Part shown: in pieces, positions 37,206 to 46,742 of the stretch | How the letters are laid out: the number at the start of each line of letters is the position of its first letter | Numbering within the stretch: position 1 is the first letter of the stretch | Source: Bacteroidota bacterium | GTDB lineage: Bacteria; Bacteroidota; Bacteroidia; Chitinophagales; Chitinophagaceae | NCBI GenBank assembly: GCA_030706605.1 | Contig: JAUZOE010000020.1 | Span: 1 to 64,000 of the forward strand | Reading direction: 5' to 3' | DNA: 64,000 nucleotides | Translations under genes and position numbers: made by a program | Notes under the pieces: generated by a model | What the model was told of the DNA's origin: nothing | What the model saw: the letters and a program-made list of their open reading frames with translations, nothing else | Database searches by the model: none

Positions 37206-39229
37206 TGTTGATTAAAAACTTATACAAGTATTTTATTTTTTGTGGACTTATTGGTTTTGGTACAATAAATATTGCATCAGCGCAAAGTGAAGTAAATAAA
37301 TTTTCGGATTTGCACCTTAACCAGCTTCAAATAATAGGAAGCCACAACAGCTATAAGCCGGGTATTGAAAAGCCTCTTTGGGAGATGATCTATAAGAGAG
37401 ACTCGTCTGCCGCAAAGTCGCTGCAGTATGGCCACATTAAGTTGGTGGATCAACTAAACATGGGATTGAGAAATCTTGAACTAGATATCGTCTACGATCC
37501 GCAGGGTGGACGTTATGAAAACCCGCTGGGCCTGAAACTCATTAAGGATGCGGGAGGAACGCCTGAGCCGTTTGATACAGCCAATGATCTGGCAAAGCCA
37601 GGCCTCAAAGTATTTCATATACCTGATATCGATTTCAGAAGTGATCATCTTCTTTTCAAAGACTGTTTGCTCGACCTGAAGAAATGGTCGGACGCTCATC
37701 CCGGTCACGTTCCTGTTGTTATTACCATGAATGCCAAAGATGGAAATGTAAAAGGGTTGCACGAATTGTTACCTTTCACAAAGAAAGCTTTAGACAGTAT
37801 TGACCTGGAAATACGATCTGTTTTTAAGCCAAATGATTTAATAACTCCCGATTTTGTAAGAGCAAATTATCCCGATCTTGAAAGCGCCATCTTAAAAAAA
37901 GGATGGCCATTAGTACAAAAAGTTGAAGGAAGGTTTCTTTTTGTATTAGATGAAACAGGAGAGAAATTAAAACTCTATAAACAAGATCATCCCTCCCTTA
38001 AGGGAAGAGTGATGTTTGTGAACGAAACAGAGGGTCATCCTGAAGCGACGTTTATGATCATCAATGATCCAATAAAAGATTTTGATAAAATACAGCGATT
38101 GGTGAAGAAGGGGTATATGATAAGAACGAGAGCTGATGCCGACACAAAAGAAGCCAGGAACAATGACTACAGCACGTTTGAAGCAGCAAAAAAAAGCGGG
38201 GCACAAGTCATTACTACAGATTATTATCTTCCTTCAAAATATTTTTCGTCTCCTTATAAAATTAGTTTTGACGGGGGAACTTATGTAAGAGAAAATCCAA
38301 TGATGATTAAAAGTGACAATCTTCTTTCATCTTTGACCTCACCGAGTATTTTTAAAGGAAATGGAAAGACTGCTTATCGCGATCCGGCTGTGTTGTACCA
38401 AAACAATAAATTTTATTTGTTCTTCACGTTGTGTGAAACAGAAGAGAATGAAAAGATTTATTCTTACACTGCAATGAGCACTTCAACAAATCTTAAAAAC
38501 TGGACGGCCATAAAAATCCTGACACCCAAAGACCAATCGCTTGATTTTTCAAGTCCGGGAGATGTAGTTCGATTTAATAATGAATGGATACTTTGTCTCC
38601 AAACTTATCCCAGGCCTGATTATAAAGCGAGTCAAAAACCGATGTTTGGAACAAAGGACGCCCGGCTCTACATTATGCGAAGTAAAGACCTTGAACATTG
38701 GGGTTCGCCTGAACTTTTGAAAGTAAAAGGCCCGGATGTACCGATTGAGAAAATGGGTCGAATGATTGATCCTTATTTGCTGGAAGATAAAGATGTAAAA
38801 GGCAAATGGTGGTGCTTTTATAAACAAAATGGCGTAAGCGTATCTTACAGTTATGACCTGAAGAACTGGACGTATGCTGGTCATACAGACGCAGGAGAAA
38901 ATACTTGTGTGCTGGTTGAGGATAGTGAATATGTTTTATTTCATTCGCCAAAAAACGGAATAGCAATAAAACGATCAACTGATTTAAAAAACTGGTACGA
39001 TTGGGGCCACTTAATTACGTTAGGGCAAAAAGAGTGGCTGTGGGCAAAAGGGAGGATTACAGCAGGTGCTGTATTAGATTTAAAAAATGAAAAGAATATT
39101 GGTAAGTATGTTATGTTCTTTCATGGCTCAGGGCCTTTAATAGAAGAGCAGGGCGACTTTGATAAAAATGCATCCATTGGTATTGCATGGAGCGATGATT
39201 TGATTCACTGGAACTGGCCGGGGGAATAA
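37205..39229 (+). CDS. Fusion: Ca2+-dependent PI-phospholipase C domain plus GH43/GH32-like beta-propeller
   Basis: 674 aa with a signal peptide (cleavage after about residue 27). Residues about 33-365 resemble the bacterial Ca2+-dependent phosphoinositide-specific phospholipase C family: catalytic-histidine motif IIGSHNSYKPG (H47), then LRNLELDIVYDP and VFHIPDIDFRS. Residues about 385-674 look like a five-bladed glycosidase propeller, with YRDPAVLYQNNKFYLFFT (candidate catalytic base D393), MIDPYLLEDKDVKGKWWCFY and repeated blades of the form YSYDLKNWTYAGH. I know of no named enzyme with this pairing. In context the lipase half would free inositol phosphate from an inositol lipid, beside a full inositol pathway. 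Translationally coupled to the GH28 gene; GH92 follows after 11 nt. Confidence 0.78.
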   Translation: MLIKNLYKYFIFCGLIGFGTINIASAQSEVNKFSDLHLNQLQIIGSHNSYKPGIEKPLWEMIYKRDSSAAKSLQYGHIKLVDQLNMGLRNLELDIVYDPQGGRYENPLGLKLIKDAGGTPEPFDTANDLAKPGLKVFHIPDIDFRSDHLLFKDCLLDLKKWSDAHPGHVPVVITMNAKDGNVKGLHELLPFTKKALDSIDLEIRSVFKPNDLITPDFVRANYPDLESAILKKGWPLVQKVEGRFLFVLDETGEKLKLYKQDHPSLKGRVMFVNETEGHPEATFMIINDPIKDFDKIQRLVKKGYMIRTRADADTKEARNNDYSTFEAAKKSGAQVITTDYYLPSKYFSSPYKISFDGGTYVRENPMMIKSDNLLSSLTSPSIFKGNGKTAYRDPAVLYQNNKFYLFFTLCETEENEKIYSYTAMSTSTNLKNWTAIKILTPKDQSLDFSSPGDVVRFNNEWILCLQTYPRPDYKASQKPMFGTKDARLYIMRSKDLEHWGSPELLKVKGPDVPIEKMGRMIDPYLLEDKDVKGKWWCFYKQNGVSVSYSYDLKNWTYAGHTDAGENTCVLVEDSEYVLFHSPKNGIAIKRSTDLKNWYDWGHLITLGQKEWLWAKGRITAGAVLDLKNEKNIGKYVMFFHGSGPLIEEQGDFDKNASIGIAWSDDLIHWNWPGE

Positions 39230-39240
39230 ATTAATATTAA

Positions 39241-41574
39241 ATGAAAATTTACATGAGTTACTGCAAATTAAGATCTATTTTTTCAGGTAATAAAAAACAA
39301 ATTATTCTATATTTTTTTTTCTATCTGTTTATTTTAAAGGCGGGAACTTCGCAGAATTTGATTCAATATGTTCAGCCCTTATCCGGCACTGCTTCGTCAA
39401 CCACTGCTTCGGCACTAAAACATAGCGAAGCAGGCAGCGAAGGAAATGCTAATACTATTCCTTCGGTAGGCTTGCCTTTTGCTATGACGCAATGGACTCC
39501 ACAGACTAGGACTGGTGAAAATAAATGTGTTCCGCCTTATTTTTATAAAGACTCATTGCTTTCCGGTTTCAGGGGTACGCATTGGCTGAGTGGTTCCTGT
39601 ACGCAGGATTATGGAAGTGTCACCATCATGCCTGTCACCGGTAATTTAAGAACTACTGCAAAAGAGTATGAAATTCCTTTTTCACATAATAATGAAATAG
39701 CCACACCTGCTTATTATCAGTTAACGACGCAAGATATTATTACAGAAATTACGTCTACTCTTAGATGTGGTATTATGAAATTTACCCTGTTGAAAGATGA
39801 TAGTTTGTATTTGTTAGTAATGCCAAACCGTAACCGGTCTGAAGGGTTTGTAAAAATAAATGCAGAAAAAGGTGAAATATGGGGATATAATCCTGTGCAT
39901 CGCATATACCAGGGATGGGGACAGCCTGCCGGTTTTAATGGTTGGTTTTATATTAAGGTTGAAAAGAAAATCGGATCCGGCGGGACTTTTAGTGCAGATG
40001 AAATCTTTAATTTAGATAGTATAAAGAATAAAAAAGATCTGGGGGCTTTTATTGGATTTAATTTAAGAAAGGGAGAAAAAATCGTGCTAAAAATAGGCAC
40101 TTCATTCAGCAGTCTTGAGGGAGCAAAGAAGAATTTGTATAGTGAAATAGGGAGCCGGAATTTTGATGAAATTGAAACATCTGCAAAAAAAACATGGCAA
40201 GATGATTTGTCGCAAATAAAGGTGTATACAACTAATGTAAAGTATAAAAGAATATTTTATACTGCGATGTACCATGCAATGGAACTTCCTCGGTTGTACA
40301 ATGATGTAGATGGAACTTATCCTAAGTTTTCAGGGAATTACGAATTGATGAATAGTGGCAAAAGAAATTATTATGATGATTTTTCGATGTGGGACATATA
40401 CAGGGCTCAATTGCCTTTACAGGAATTATTGAAACCTGCCAGAATCGATGATATTGTTCAGTCAATGATCAATAAAGGAAAGCAGGGAGAGTGGTTACCT
40501 ATTTTCCCATGCTGGAACAGTTATACTTCTGAAATGATCGGAGATCATGTAACTGCTTTTATCGCATCTGCTTTTGCCAAAGGGATTCGTAATTATGATG
40601 TAGAAGAGGCTTACATTCTTATGCGTAAGAATGCGTTTACGGTAGCAGGTGAAAAAGATTATGCAGATGGCAAGGGACGAAGAGCTTTATCTTCTTATAT
40701 GAAATATAATTTTATTCCGCTGGAAGACGCTGTTCCTATTGCCTTTCATAAAAAGGAACAGGTGAGCCGTACATTAGAGTATGCCTATGATGACTATGCA
40801 TTGTATACTATTGCAAAGGATTTGAATAAAAAAGAGGATGAGGAAAAATTATTTCAAAGAGCATTCAATTATAAAAATGTTTTTGATAAATCAGTCGGTA
40901 TGGTGCGTGGACACTATGAAGATGGTACATGGTATTCTCCTTTTGATCCGGATACAAGGCAATCTTATATTACAGAGGGAACACCAAGGCAATATACTTT
41001 TTATGTTCCTCAGGATGTGCCTGGTTTAGCCAAACTAATGGGAGGAAGGGATCATCTGGAAAAGGAATTGGATAGTTTATTTGACAAAGATGAATACTGG
41101 CATGGCAATGAACCGGGGCACCAGATTCCATTTATGTATAATTATACCAACGCTCCCTGGAAGTCGCAAAGGATTGTTCGTAAAATCTTAAATGAAGAAT
41201 ATAGTGACGGTCCCGGTGGCTTAAGCGGTAATGATGATGCCGGCCAAATGAGTGCCTGGTATGTGTTTGCAGCTATGGGTTTTTATCCGCTTGATCCTGT
41301 TTCGGGAAATTACATGATGGTATCACCATTGTTTGATTCTATAAAAATTAAATTGCCGCGTGAAAAATCGTTTGAAATCATTACACACAAAACTAATCAG
41401 GGAGATCAATATATAAAGGAAGTAAAATGGAACGGGAAAATTTATGATAAAAATTATTTGCAGCATTCCTCAATAACTAAAGGAGGCAAGTTGGAGATTT
41501 GGTTACAAAAAGCACCTACAAGTTGGGGGGGCAAAATATCACAACAACCGGAAGGTTTAAAGAAAAATAAATAA
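39241..41574 (+). CDS. GH92 alpha-mannosidase (secreted)
   Basis: 777 aa with an N-terminal hydrophobic export signal after a short basic lead. GH92 enzymes are Ca2+-dependent exo-alpha-mannosidases, mostly alpha-1,2. Motifs are GNANTIPSVGLPFAMTQWTP, GFRGTHWLSGSCTQDYGSV, YDDFSMWDIYRAQLP, WHGNEPGHQIPFMYNY, and GGLSGNDDAGQMSAWYVFAA, which are diagnostic. Length is typical. Linkage preference cannot be read. It follows the PI-PLC fusion by 11 nt in the same direction. Mannose is found on GPI cores and plant glycosylinositol lipids. Confidence 0.93.
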   Translation: MKIYMSYCKLRSIFSGNKKQIILYFFFYLFILKAGTSQNLIQYVQPLSGTASSTTASALKHSEAGSEGNANTIPSVGLPFAMTQWTPQTRTGENKCVPPYFYKDSLLSGFRGTHWLSGSCTQDYGSVTIMPVTGNLRTTAKEYEIPFSHNNEIATPAYYQLTTQDIITEITSTLRCGIMKFTLLKDDSLYLLVMPNRNRSEGFVKINAEKGEIWGYNPVHRIYQGWGQPAGFNGWFYIKVEKKIGSGGTFSADEIFNLDSIKNKKDLGAFIGFNLRKGEKIVLKIGTSFSSLEGAKKNLYSEIGSRNFDEIETSAKKTWQDDLSQIKVYTTNVKYKRIFYTAMYHAMELPRLYNDVDGTYPKFSGNYELMNSGKRNYYDDFSMWDIYRAQLPLQELLKPARIDDIVQSMINKGKQGEWLPIFPCWNSYTSEMIGDHVTAFIASAFAKGIRNYDVEEAYILMRKNAFTVAGEKDYADGKGRRALSSYMKYNFIPLEDAVPIAFHKKEQVSRTLEYAYDDYALYTIAKDLNKKEDEEKLFQRAFNYKNVFDKSVGMVRGHYEDGTWYSPFDPDTRQSYITEGTPRQYTFYVPQDVPGLAKLMGGRDHLEKELDSLFDKDEYWHGNEPGHQIPFMYNYTNAPWKSQRIVRKILNEEYSDGPGGLSGNDDAGQMSAWYVFAAMGFYPLDPVSGNYMMVSPLFDSIKIKLPREKSFEIITHKTNQGDQYIKEVKWNGKIYDKNYLQHSSITKGGKLEIWLQKAPTSWGGKISQQPEGLKKNK

Positions 41575-41677
41575 TGAATAGAGTTTTTTAATACTATTCA
41601 GGATGAGCAAATCTTTTTAAATACTCTTCAAAGATTCCTCCCTGGATATTTATTTTAAAAATCGTAATGAAAATTAT

Positions 41678-43536
41678 ATGAAGAAATCTTTTCTATTGCT
41701 TTTTCTTCTATTGGTATTTAGTGTGATCTCTCATGCACAACAAAACCATACTTTCAAAATTAAAGACGGGAATTTCCTTTATGATGGGAAACCTATTCAA
41801 ATACACTCAGGGGAAATGCATTTTGCAAGAGTTCCGAGGGCTTATTGGAAGCAACAGTTGGAGATGATGAAAGCGATGGGCTTAAATACTGTGGCTACTT
41901 ATGTATTCTGGAATTACCATGAAACCGCACCGGGAGTTTGGGATTTTAAAACTGGCAACAAAAACATTGCGGAATTTATAAAGACGGCCCAACAAGTTGG
42001 TTTATTTGTAATTCTAAGGCCGGGGCCTTATGCCTGTGCTGAGTGGGAATTTGGAGGATATCCATGGTGGTTACAAAAAGAAAAATCCCTGGTAATTCGC
42101 TCCTACAATCAACCTTTTTTAGACTCCTGCAAAATTTATATTAAGCATCTTGCCGCGCAGGTAAAAAATTTACAGATTACCCATGGAGGTCCTATCATAA
42201 TGGTTCAGGCAGAAAATGAATTTGGTTCCTATGTTGCACAACGAAAAGATATTCCTTTGGAAGATCATAAAAAGTATAGCGCTGCTATTAAACAAGAATT
42301 AATTGATGCGGGCTTTGATGTTCCTTTATTCACATCGGATGGAAGCTGGCTATTTAATGGCGGTACTATTGCCGGCGCTTTGCCCGCTGCAAATGGTGAA
42401 AATGATATTGATAATCTAAAAAAGGTAGTCAATGAATATCATCATGGTGAAGGGCCTTATATGGTTGCGGAATTTTATCCTGGCTGGCTGGATCATTGGG
42501 CCGAACCTTTCCAAAAAGTTTCTAAAGAAAGTATAGTAACGCAAACAGAAAAATATTTAAAAGCTGGAGTGTCTTTTAATTATTACATGGTGCATGGTGG
42601 AACCAATTTTGCTTTTACGAGCGGTGCTAACTATGATAAAAATCATGACATACAGCCCGATATAACCAGTTACGATTATGATGCGCCGATAAGTGAAGCA
42701 GGCTGGGTCACGCCAAAATACCTGGCACTTCGCGAGTTATTTCAACAAAATGTTTTGTATTCTATTCCACCGATACCCGCGCCCATTCCCGTGATTAAAA
42801 TTCCTTCCATTAAATTAAATAAAGTAGTTGACCTTTTTGCAATAAAAGCAAAAATGAAGCCGGTAGAGTAAGTGATACTCCTGAAACATTTGAAGACTTA
42901 AACCAGGGAAATGGATATGTATTGTACAGCAAACATTTTGCCCAGCCGCTGAAAGGCAAATTAGAAATAAAAGGACTGAGAGATTATGCGCTTGTTTATG
43001 TAAATGGAGAAAAAGCGGGAGAACTGAATCGTTATTACAATAATTATTCCTGCGATATTGATATTCCTGCTAATGGGACACTTGACATATTGGTAGAAAA
43101 TATGGGAAGGATAAATTATGGTGCGGAAATTATTCATAATCTGAAAGGGATCATTAGCCCGGTTACTATTGCAGGAAATGAGATTACCGGTAACTGGAAA
43201 ATGTATCAATTCCCAATGGATAAGGAACCGGATTTAAAAAGGCATTCCACTAAATATGTGAAAAATCATCCGGTGATTTATAATGGTTCTTTTAGTCTTT
43301 CAAAAACCGGAGATACGTTTTTGGATATGAGTAAATGGGGCAAGGGGATTGTTTTTGTGAACGGCCATAACCTTGGTCGGTACTGGAATGTAGGTCCGCA
43401 ACAAACTTTATACCTACCTGGGTGCTGGTTGAAAAAAGGAGTAAACAGGATAACGGTTTTTGAAGAAATAAATGATCAAAAGCAAAAAGAAATAAGTGGA
43501 ATTAAAATGCCAATTTTAGATGAATTGAAAAAATGA
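41678..43536 (+). pseudogene. GH35 beta-galactosidase, interrupted by a frameshift
   Basis: Residues 1-397 (41678-42871) carry a signal peptide and the GH35 barrel: SGEMHFARVPRAYWKQQLEM, the acid/base region QAENEFGSY, and the nucleophile region VAEFYPGWLDHW. The frame stops with TAA at 42869-42871. The +1 frame beginning with AGT at 42871 continues without a break (SDTPETFEDLNQGNGYVLYS) through the C-terminal jelly-roll domains (FVNGHNLGRYWNVGPQQTLY) to 43536. One missing base, or two extra, next to 42869 explains this. If real, the enzyme would lose its C-terminal sandwich domains but keep both catalytic glutamates. A sequence error is equally possible. Confidence 0.85.
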
Positions 43537-43643
43537 GCATTAAAATTTTACTCCCTGCTACCTTGCATCGTTCCTCTTCATGTTTCATGAGCGTCATGCT
43601 TTCATCCAATAGCTCAATTTCAGTTGGCGCTGAAAAATTTACG

Positions 43644-43675
43644 CAATCGTTTGACTAATCAATACAACCGTTTGA
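43644..43675. promoter_or_regulatory. Direct repeat CAAYCGTTTGA, 21 bp apart
   Basis: CAATCGTTTGA (43644-43654) and CAACCGTTTGA (43665-43675) are spaced by two helical turns in the 285-nt gap before the GH36-like gene. This is a plausible site for a dimeric activator, but no protein can be assigned. Confidence 0.35.
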
Positions 43676-43821
43676 TTTATTCATTAGTACATTCTCAATT
43701 GCGATATCTGTTTTTTGAATGGGATGCTTTCAATACTTTTATCATGGATTCTATTGTTATCAGTAAATCGAATTTCCTCATTTCAGAAATTTTTCTGTAG
43801 TTTAATTTAATAGTATAAAAA

Positions 43822-46686
43822 ATGAAAAAGTTGAGACGATTGTTCCTTATTGGCCTGCTATCATTGCTTTTCCCGGTTTTATTATTTTCCCAGCCGGTTC
43901 AAACTGGTTATTCTTCTGAAGGCAGCCGCCAGGTTTTTACACTTTCCAACAATATGGTTTCACAGAAAGTGATTGTTGATAATGATATTCTGCAAGGCGA
44001 TGAATTAATCGGTAATAAAAAGTGGCTTGCAGAATATCATAACAGTGATCACGGTGTTTATACAGGCGGCAATTATTCGTTACAAATGATGTGGGCAGGC
44101 TGGAGCGCTCCAGGAAAAAACTTCAATGCTGACTTGCAGGTAAACTTTACCAAGAAAGATTATAAATATGTTCGTTATGATTTCCAAAATATGAATGATG
44201 CCGGTGAGGAACTTAATTTATATTTTACACCTTTTGATAAAAGTAATACGGTGCAATTGAAAATAACTTACCAGTTGCAGCCGGGAAAATTTTACAGTAA
44301 AAGAAAGATCGCTATAGAAGACACACTTTTCCATAAAAACTGGCTCGAAGCATTTGTTTCGAGAAAAGGTAAGATTGGAGATATTGCTTCCTCTGCTTTA
44401 AGTAATACGATGATTCGCCAGGAAAGCAGCAATAATTACGAGCAGGTTGGAAGTGCTGAAAATTCGCAGAGACAGACAACGGAAATTATTAAGAAGGGAG
44501 AATTCGGACAGCCATGCGCCATTGATTTTAAAAACGGCGGCGTCTTTTTTGGTATTGAGTATCCAACTGCAACTAATCTTGTAAAAAAGGATGAAAATGA
44601 AATAAAAATTTCTTGCCGCGAACTTATTGGAAAAGTAGTTCGTAAAGATTGGGTGGAAAGTGATTGGGTGGTTGAAGGTTTGGCACCGGATCATTTTGTA
44701 AAAGACTGGTTCTTTAATTATTTGCCGGATGTGCGTGTTGCCGCTAACCGCCCTTACACACTTTATAACAGCTGGTATGATTTACGTTCTCCCGCCTTCC
44801 CCAATGTGGAAGCAAGTCATGTGATGAACGAAAAAAATATCCTGAATATCATCGATCTCTTCAAAAAAAATATGATTGATAAATATGGCATTAACCTCGA
44901 TGCGTTTGTTTTAGACGATGGCTGGGATACTTACGAAAGCGATTGGAAAATGCGTCCGGAAACCTTTCCGCACGGTGTAAGACCGATTGTAGATGCGTTG
45001 AAGCCTTTGGGTACTACTTTGGGAATTTGGTTTGGGCCAACTGGTGGTTATTCCTACAGGATGAAAAGAATTAACTGGATGAAAGAGCATGGTTACGAAA
45101 CGGTTGGAAGTACCCCTAATGACGAAATGATGGATATTGCCGGACCGAAATATAGCAACTTATTTGAAAAAAGAACAACTGATCTTACCAAAGAAGGAGT
45201 TGGTTATTTTAAGTGGGATGGAATACAATTTTCTTCCAGCGAACCCGGAAGCGGCCATGCAGTTGGTTACCTTTCCCGCCGTGCAGCAATGGAAAGTATG
45301 ATTGAAAAATGCAAAGCCGTAAGAGCTGTTAATCCCAATGAATATCTAAATATCACTTCCGGCACATGGCTCAGTCCTTGGTGGTTACAATATGCCAACC
45401 AGATATGGATGCAGGGTCAGGATTATGGTTATGCAGATGTGCCTTCCGTTAATGAAAGAGATGCCGCTATTACTTACAAGGATTTTGTTTTGTATGATGA
45501 TTTTCATAACCAGGATGTTTGGTTTCCATTAAGTAACATGATGACTCATGGAGTAATAAAAGGCAATCTCGAAAGATTGGGAGGAGAAGATGATCCCCTG
45601 GAAAAATTTGCCAACGATGCGGTTTTTTATTTTGGCAGAGGCGTTAGCATGTATGAAATGTATATTTCTCCTGACCTGCTAAATCCGCAGGAATGGAAAG
45701 TGCTCAGTAAATCTCTGGCCTGGGCAAAAGAACGGTTCCCGGTTTTGAACAAAACTTATATGGAAGGCGGCGATCCTACCAAAGGTAAAACGTATGCTTA
45801 TGTTCATTTTAAAGACGACAGCGGAATTATTGCAGCCCGAAATCCTATAATGCAACCACAATCAATCACCATAAAGCTTGATCCGGCAAAAGGTATGGCA
45901 GATTCTGCTTGTTCACTTGTGTTGGAAAGAACTTATCCTACGCATTGGATTTCACCTAATTTGTATGCTGCAGGCGCTACCATCACACTTCCTTTGCAGG
46001 GTTATGAAGCAGCTATCTACGAAGTATATCCTTTGAAAAATGCAAAAAGGCCTTTGCTTGCAGGTGCAGAATTTGAAGTGACTAAAAGCGATGAACATCA
46101 CTATTCATTGCATTTGCTAGACAATAATAACGAAGTGAAATTCTTAAATCCTTCAATGATACGCGATGTAAAAATTAATAATCACGAACTGAATGTTGAT
46201 CATTTAAATATCGATTCTAATAAACCTGAAGAAGGATTGAAAAAAGTTCAAAATACTTTTGATAATAATGAGATCAAAACTAAAATCAATTTAAACGAGG
46301 GCATTGTTTCTGCCAGGTACATTGTTTTTTTGAAGCCAGATAGTTCATTTAACGGAAAAGATTTTCCTTCATTTGTATTGAGTGTTGATGGAAAAAAAGT
46401 TAAACCGACTGTTCAACAGCAAAAGGGAAACTGGGCAACTTACTCTTTCCAGGTTGCAGGCGCAGGAAATCATAATTTTGAATTGAAACTAAATAGTACT
46501 GATAATGTAAAAAACTGGCAAGGCGAAGCTACTGTATGGATTTCTTCTCAGCAAAAGCAAAAGGGGAAAGATGTAGAAATCTCCACTGATGAAACGATCC
46601 AAAGCCCTCCAATGCCTCCTTCTCCTTATGCAGCAGGCGCTTTGATGCATAATATTTTATTAGGTAAAGGAATGTTGAAATTGTAA
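43822..46686 (+). CDS. GH36-like alpha-galactosidase (clan GH-D, secreted)
   Basis: 954 aa with signal peptide (cleavage near residue 24). An N-terminal beta-supersandwich domain spans about residues 25-300. The barrel has YNSWYDLRSPAFPN, AFVLDDGWDTYESDW and IWFGPTGGYSYRMKR, with a predicted nucleophile D466 in YFKWDGIQF. A candidate acid/base is in MQGQDYGYADVPS. C-terminal beta domains follow. This family is often labelled alpha-galactosidase, sometimes misleadingly enterotoxin. The exact GH family and substrate are less sure than for the GH27 enzymes; activity on a branched or substituted alpha-galactoside is possible. It closes the carbohydrate region and is convergent with metX. Confidence 0.72.
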   Translation: MKKLRRLFLIGLLSLLFPVLLFSQPVQTGYSSEGSRQVFTLSNNMVSQKVIVDNDILQGDELIGNKKWLAEYHNSDHGVYTGGNYSLQMMWAGWSAPGKNFNADLQVNFTKKDYKYVRYDFQNMNDAGEELNLYFTPFDKSNTVQLKITYQLQPGKFYSKRKIAIEDTLFHKNWLEAFVSRKGKIGDIASSALSNTMIRQESSNNYEQVGSAENSQRQTTEIIKKGEFGQPCAIDFKNGGVFFGIEYPTATNLVKKDENEIKISCRELIGKVVRKDWVESDWVVEGLAPDHFVKDWFFNYLPDVRVAANRPYTLYNSWYDLRSPAFPNVEASHVMNEKNILNIIDLFKKNMIDKYGINLDAFVLDDGWDTYESDWKMRPETFPHGVRPIVDALKPLGTTLGIWFGPTGGYSYRMKRINWMKEHGYETVGSTPNDEMMDIAGPKYSNLFEKRTTDLTKEGVGYFKWDGIQFSSSEPGSGHAVGYLSRRAAMESMIEKCKAVRAVNPNEYLNITSGTWLSPWWLQYANQIWMQGQDYGYADVPSVNERDAAITYKDFVLYDDFHNQDVWFPLSNMMTHGVIKGNLERLGGEDDPLEKFANDAVFYFGRGVSMYEMYISPDLLNPQEWKVLSKSLAWAKERFPVLNKTYMEGGDPTKGKTYAYVHFKDDSGIIAARNPIMQPQSITIKLDPAKGMADSACSLVLERTYPTHWISPNLYAAGATITLPLQGYEAAIYEVYPLKNAKRPLLAGAEFEVTKSDEHHYSLHLLDNNNEVKFLNPSMIRDVKINNHELNVDHLNIDSNKPEEGLKKVQNTFDNNEIKTKINLNEGIVSARYIVFLKPDSSFNGKDFPSFVLSVDGKKVKPTVQQQKGNWATYSFQVAGAGNHNFELKLNSTDNVKNWQGEATVWISSQQKQKGKDVEISTDETIQSPPMPPSPYAAGALMHNILLGKGMLKL

Positions 46687-46742
46687 AGGGCAATTAGAAT
46701 AGAATGCCAATAGTGTTGAATGAAAAAGTAATGATTCTCTTA

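Noticed and set aside
37205-39229. Chimeric join or assembly artefact for the PI-PLC / propeller fusion
   Set aside because: The frame is open throughout with a smooth linker, even codon use, and tight coupling to both neighbours, so a true fusion is more likely.
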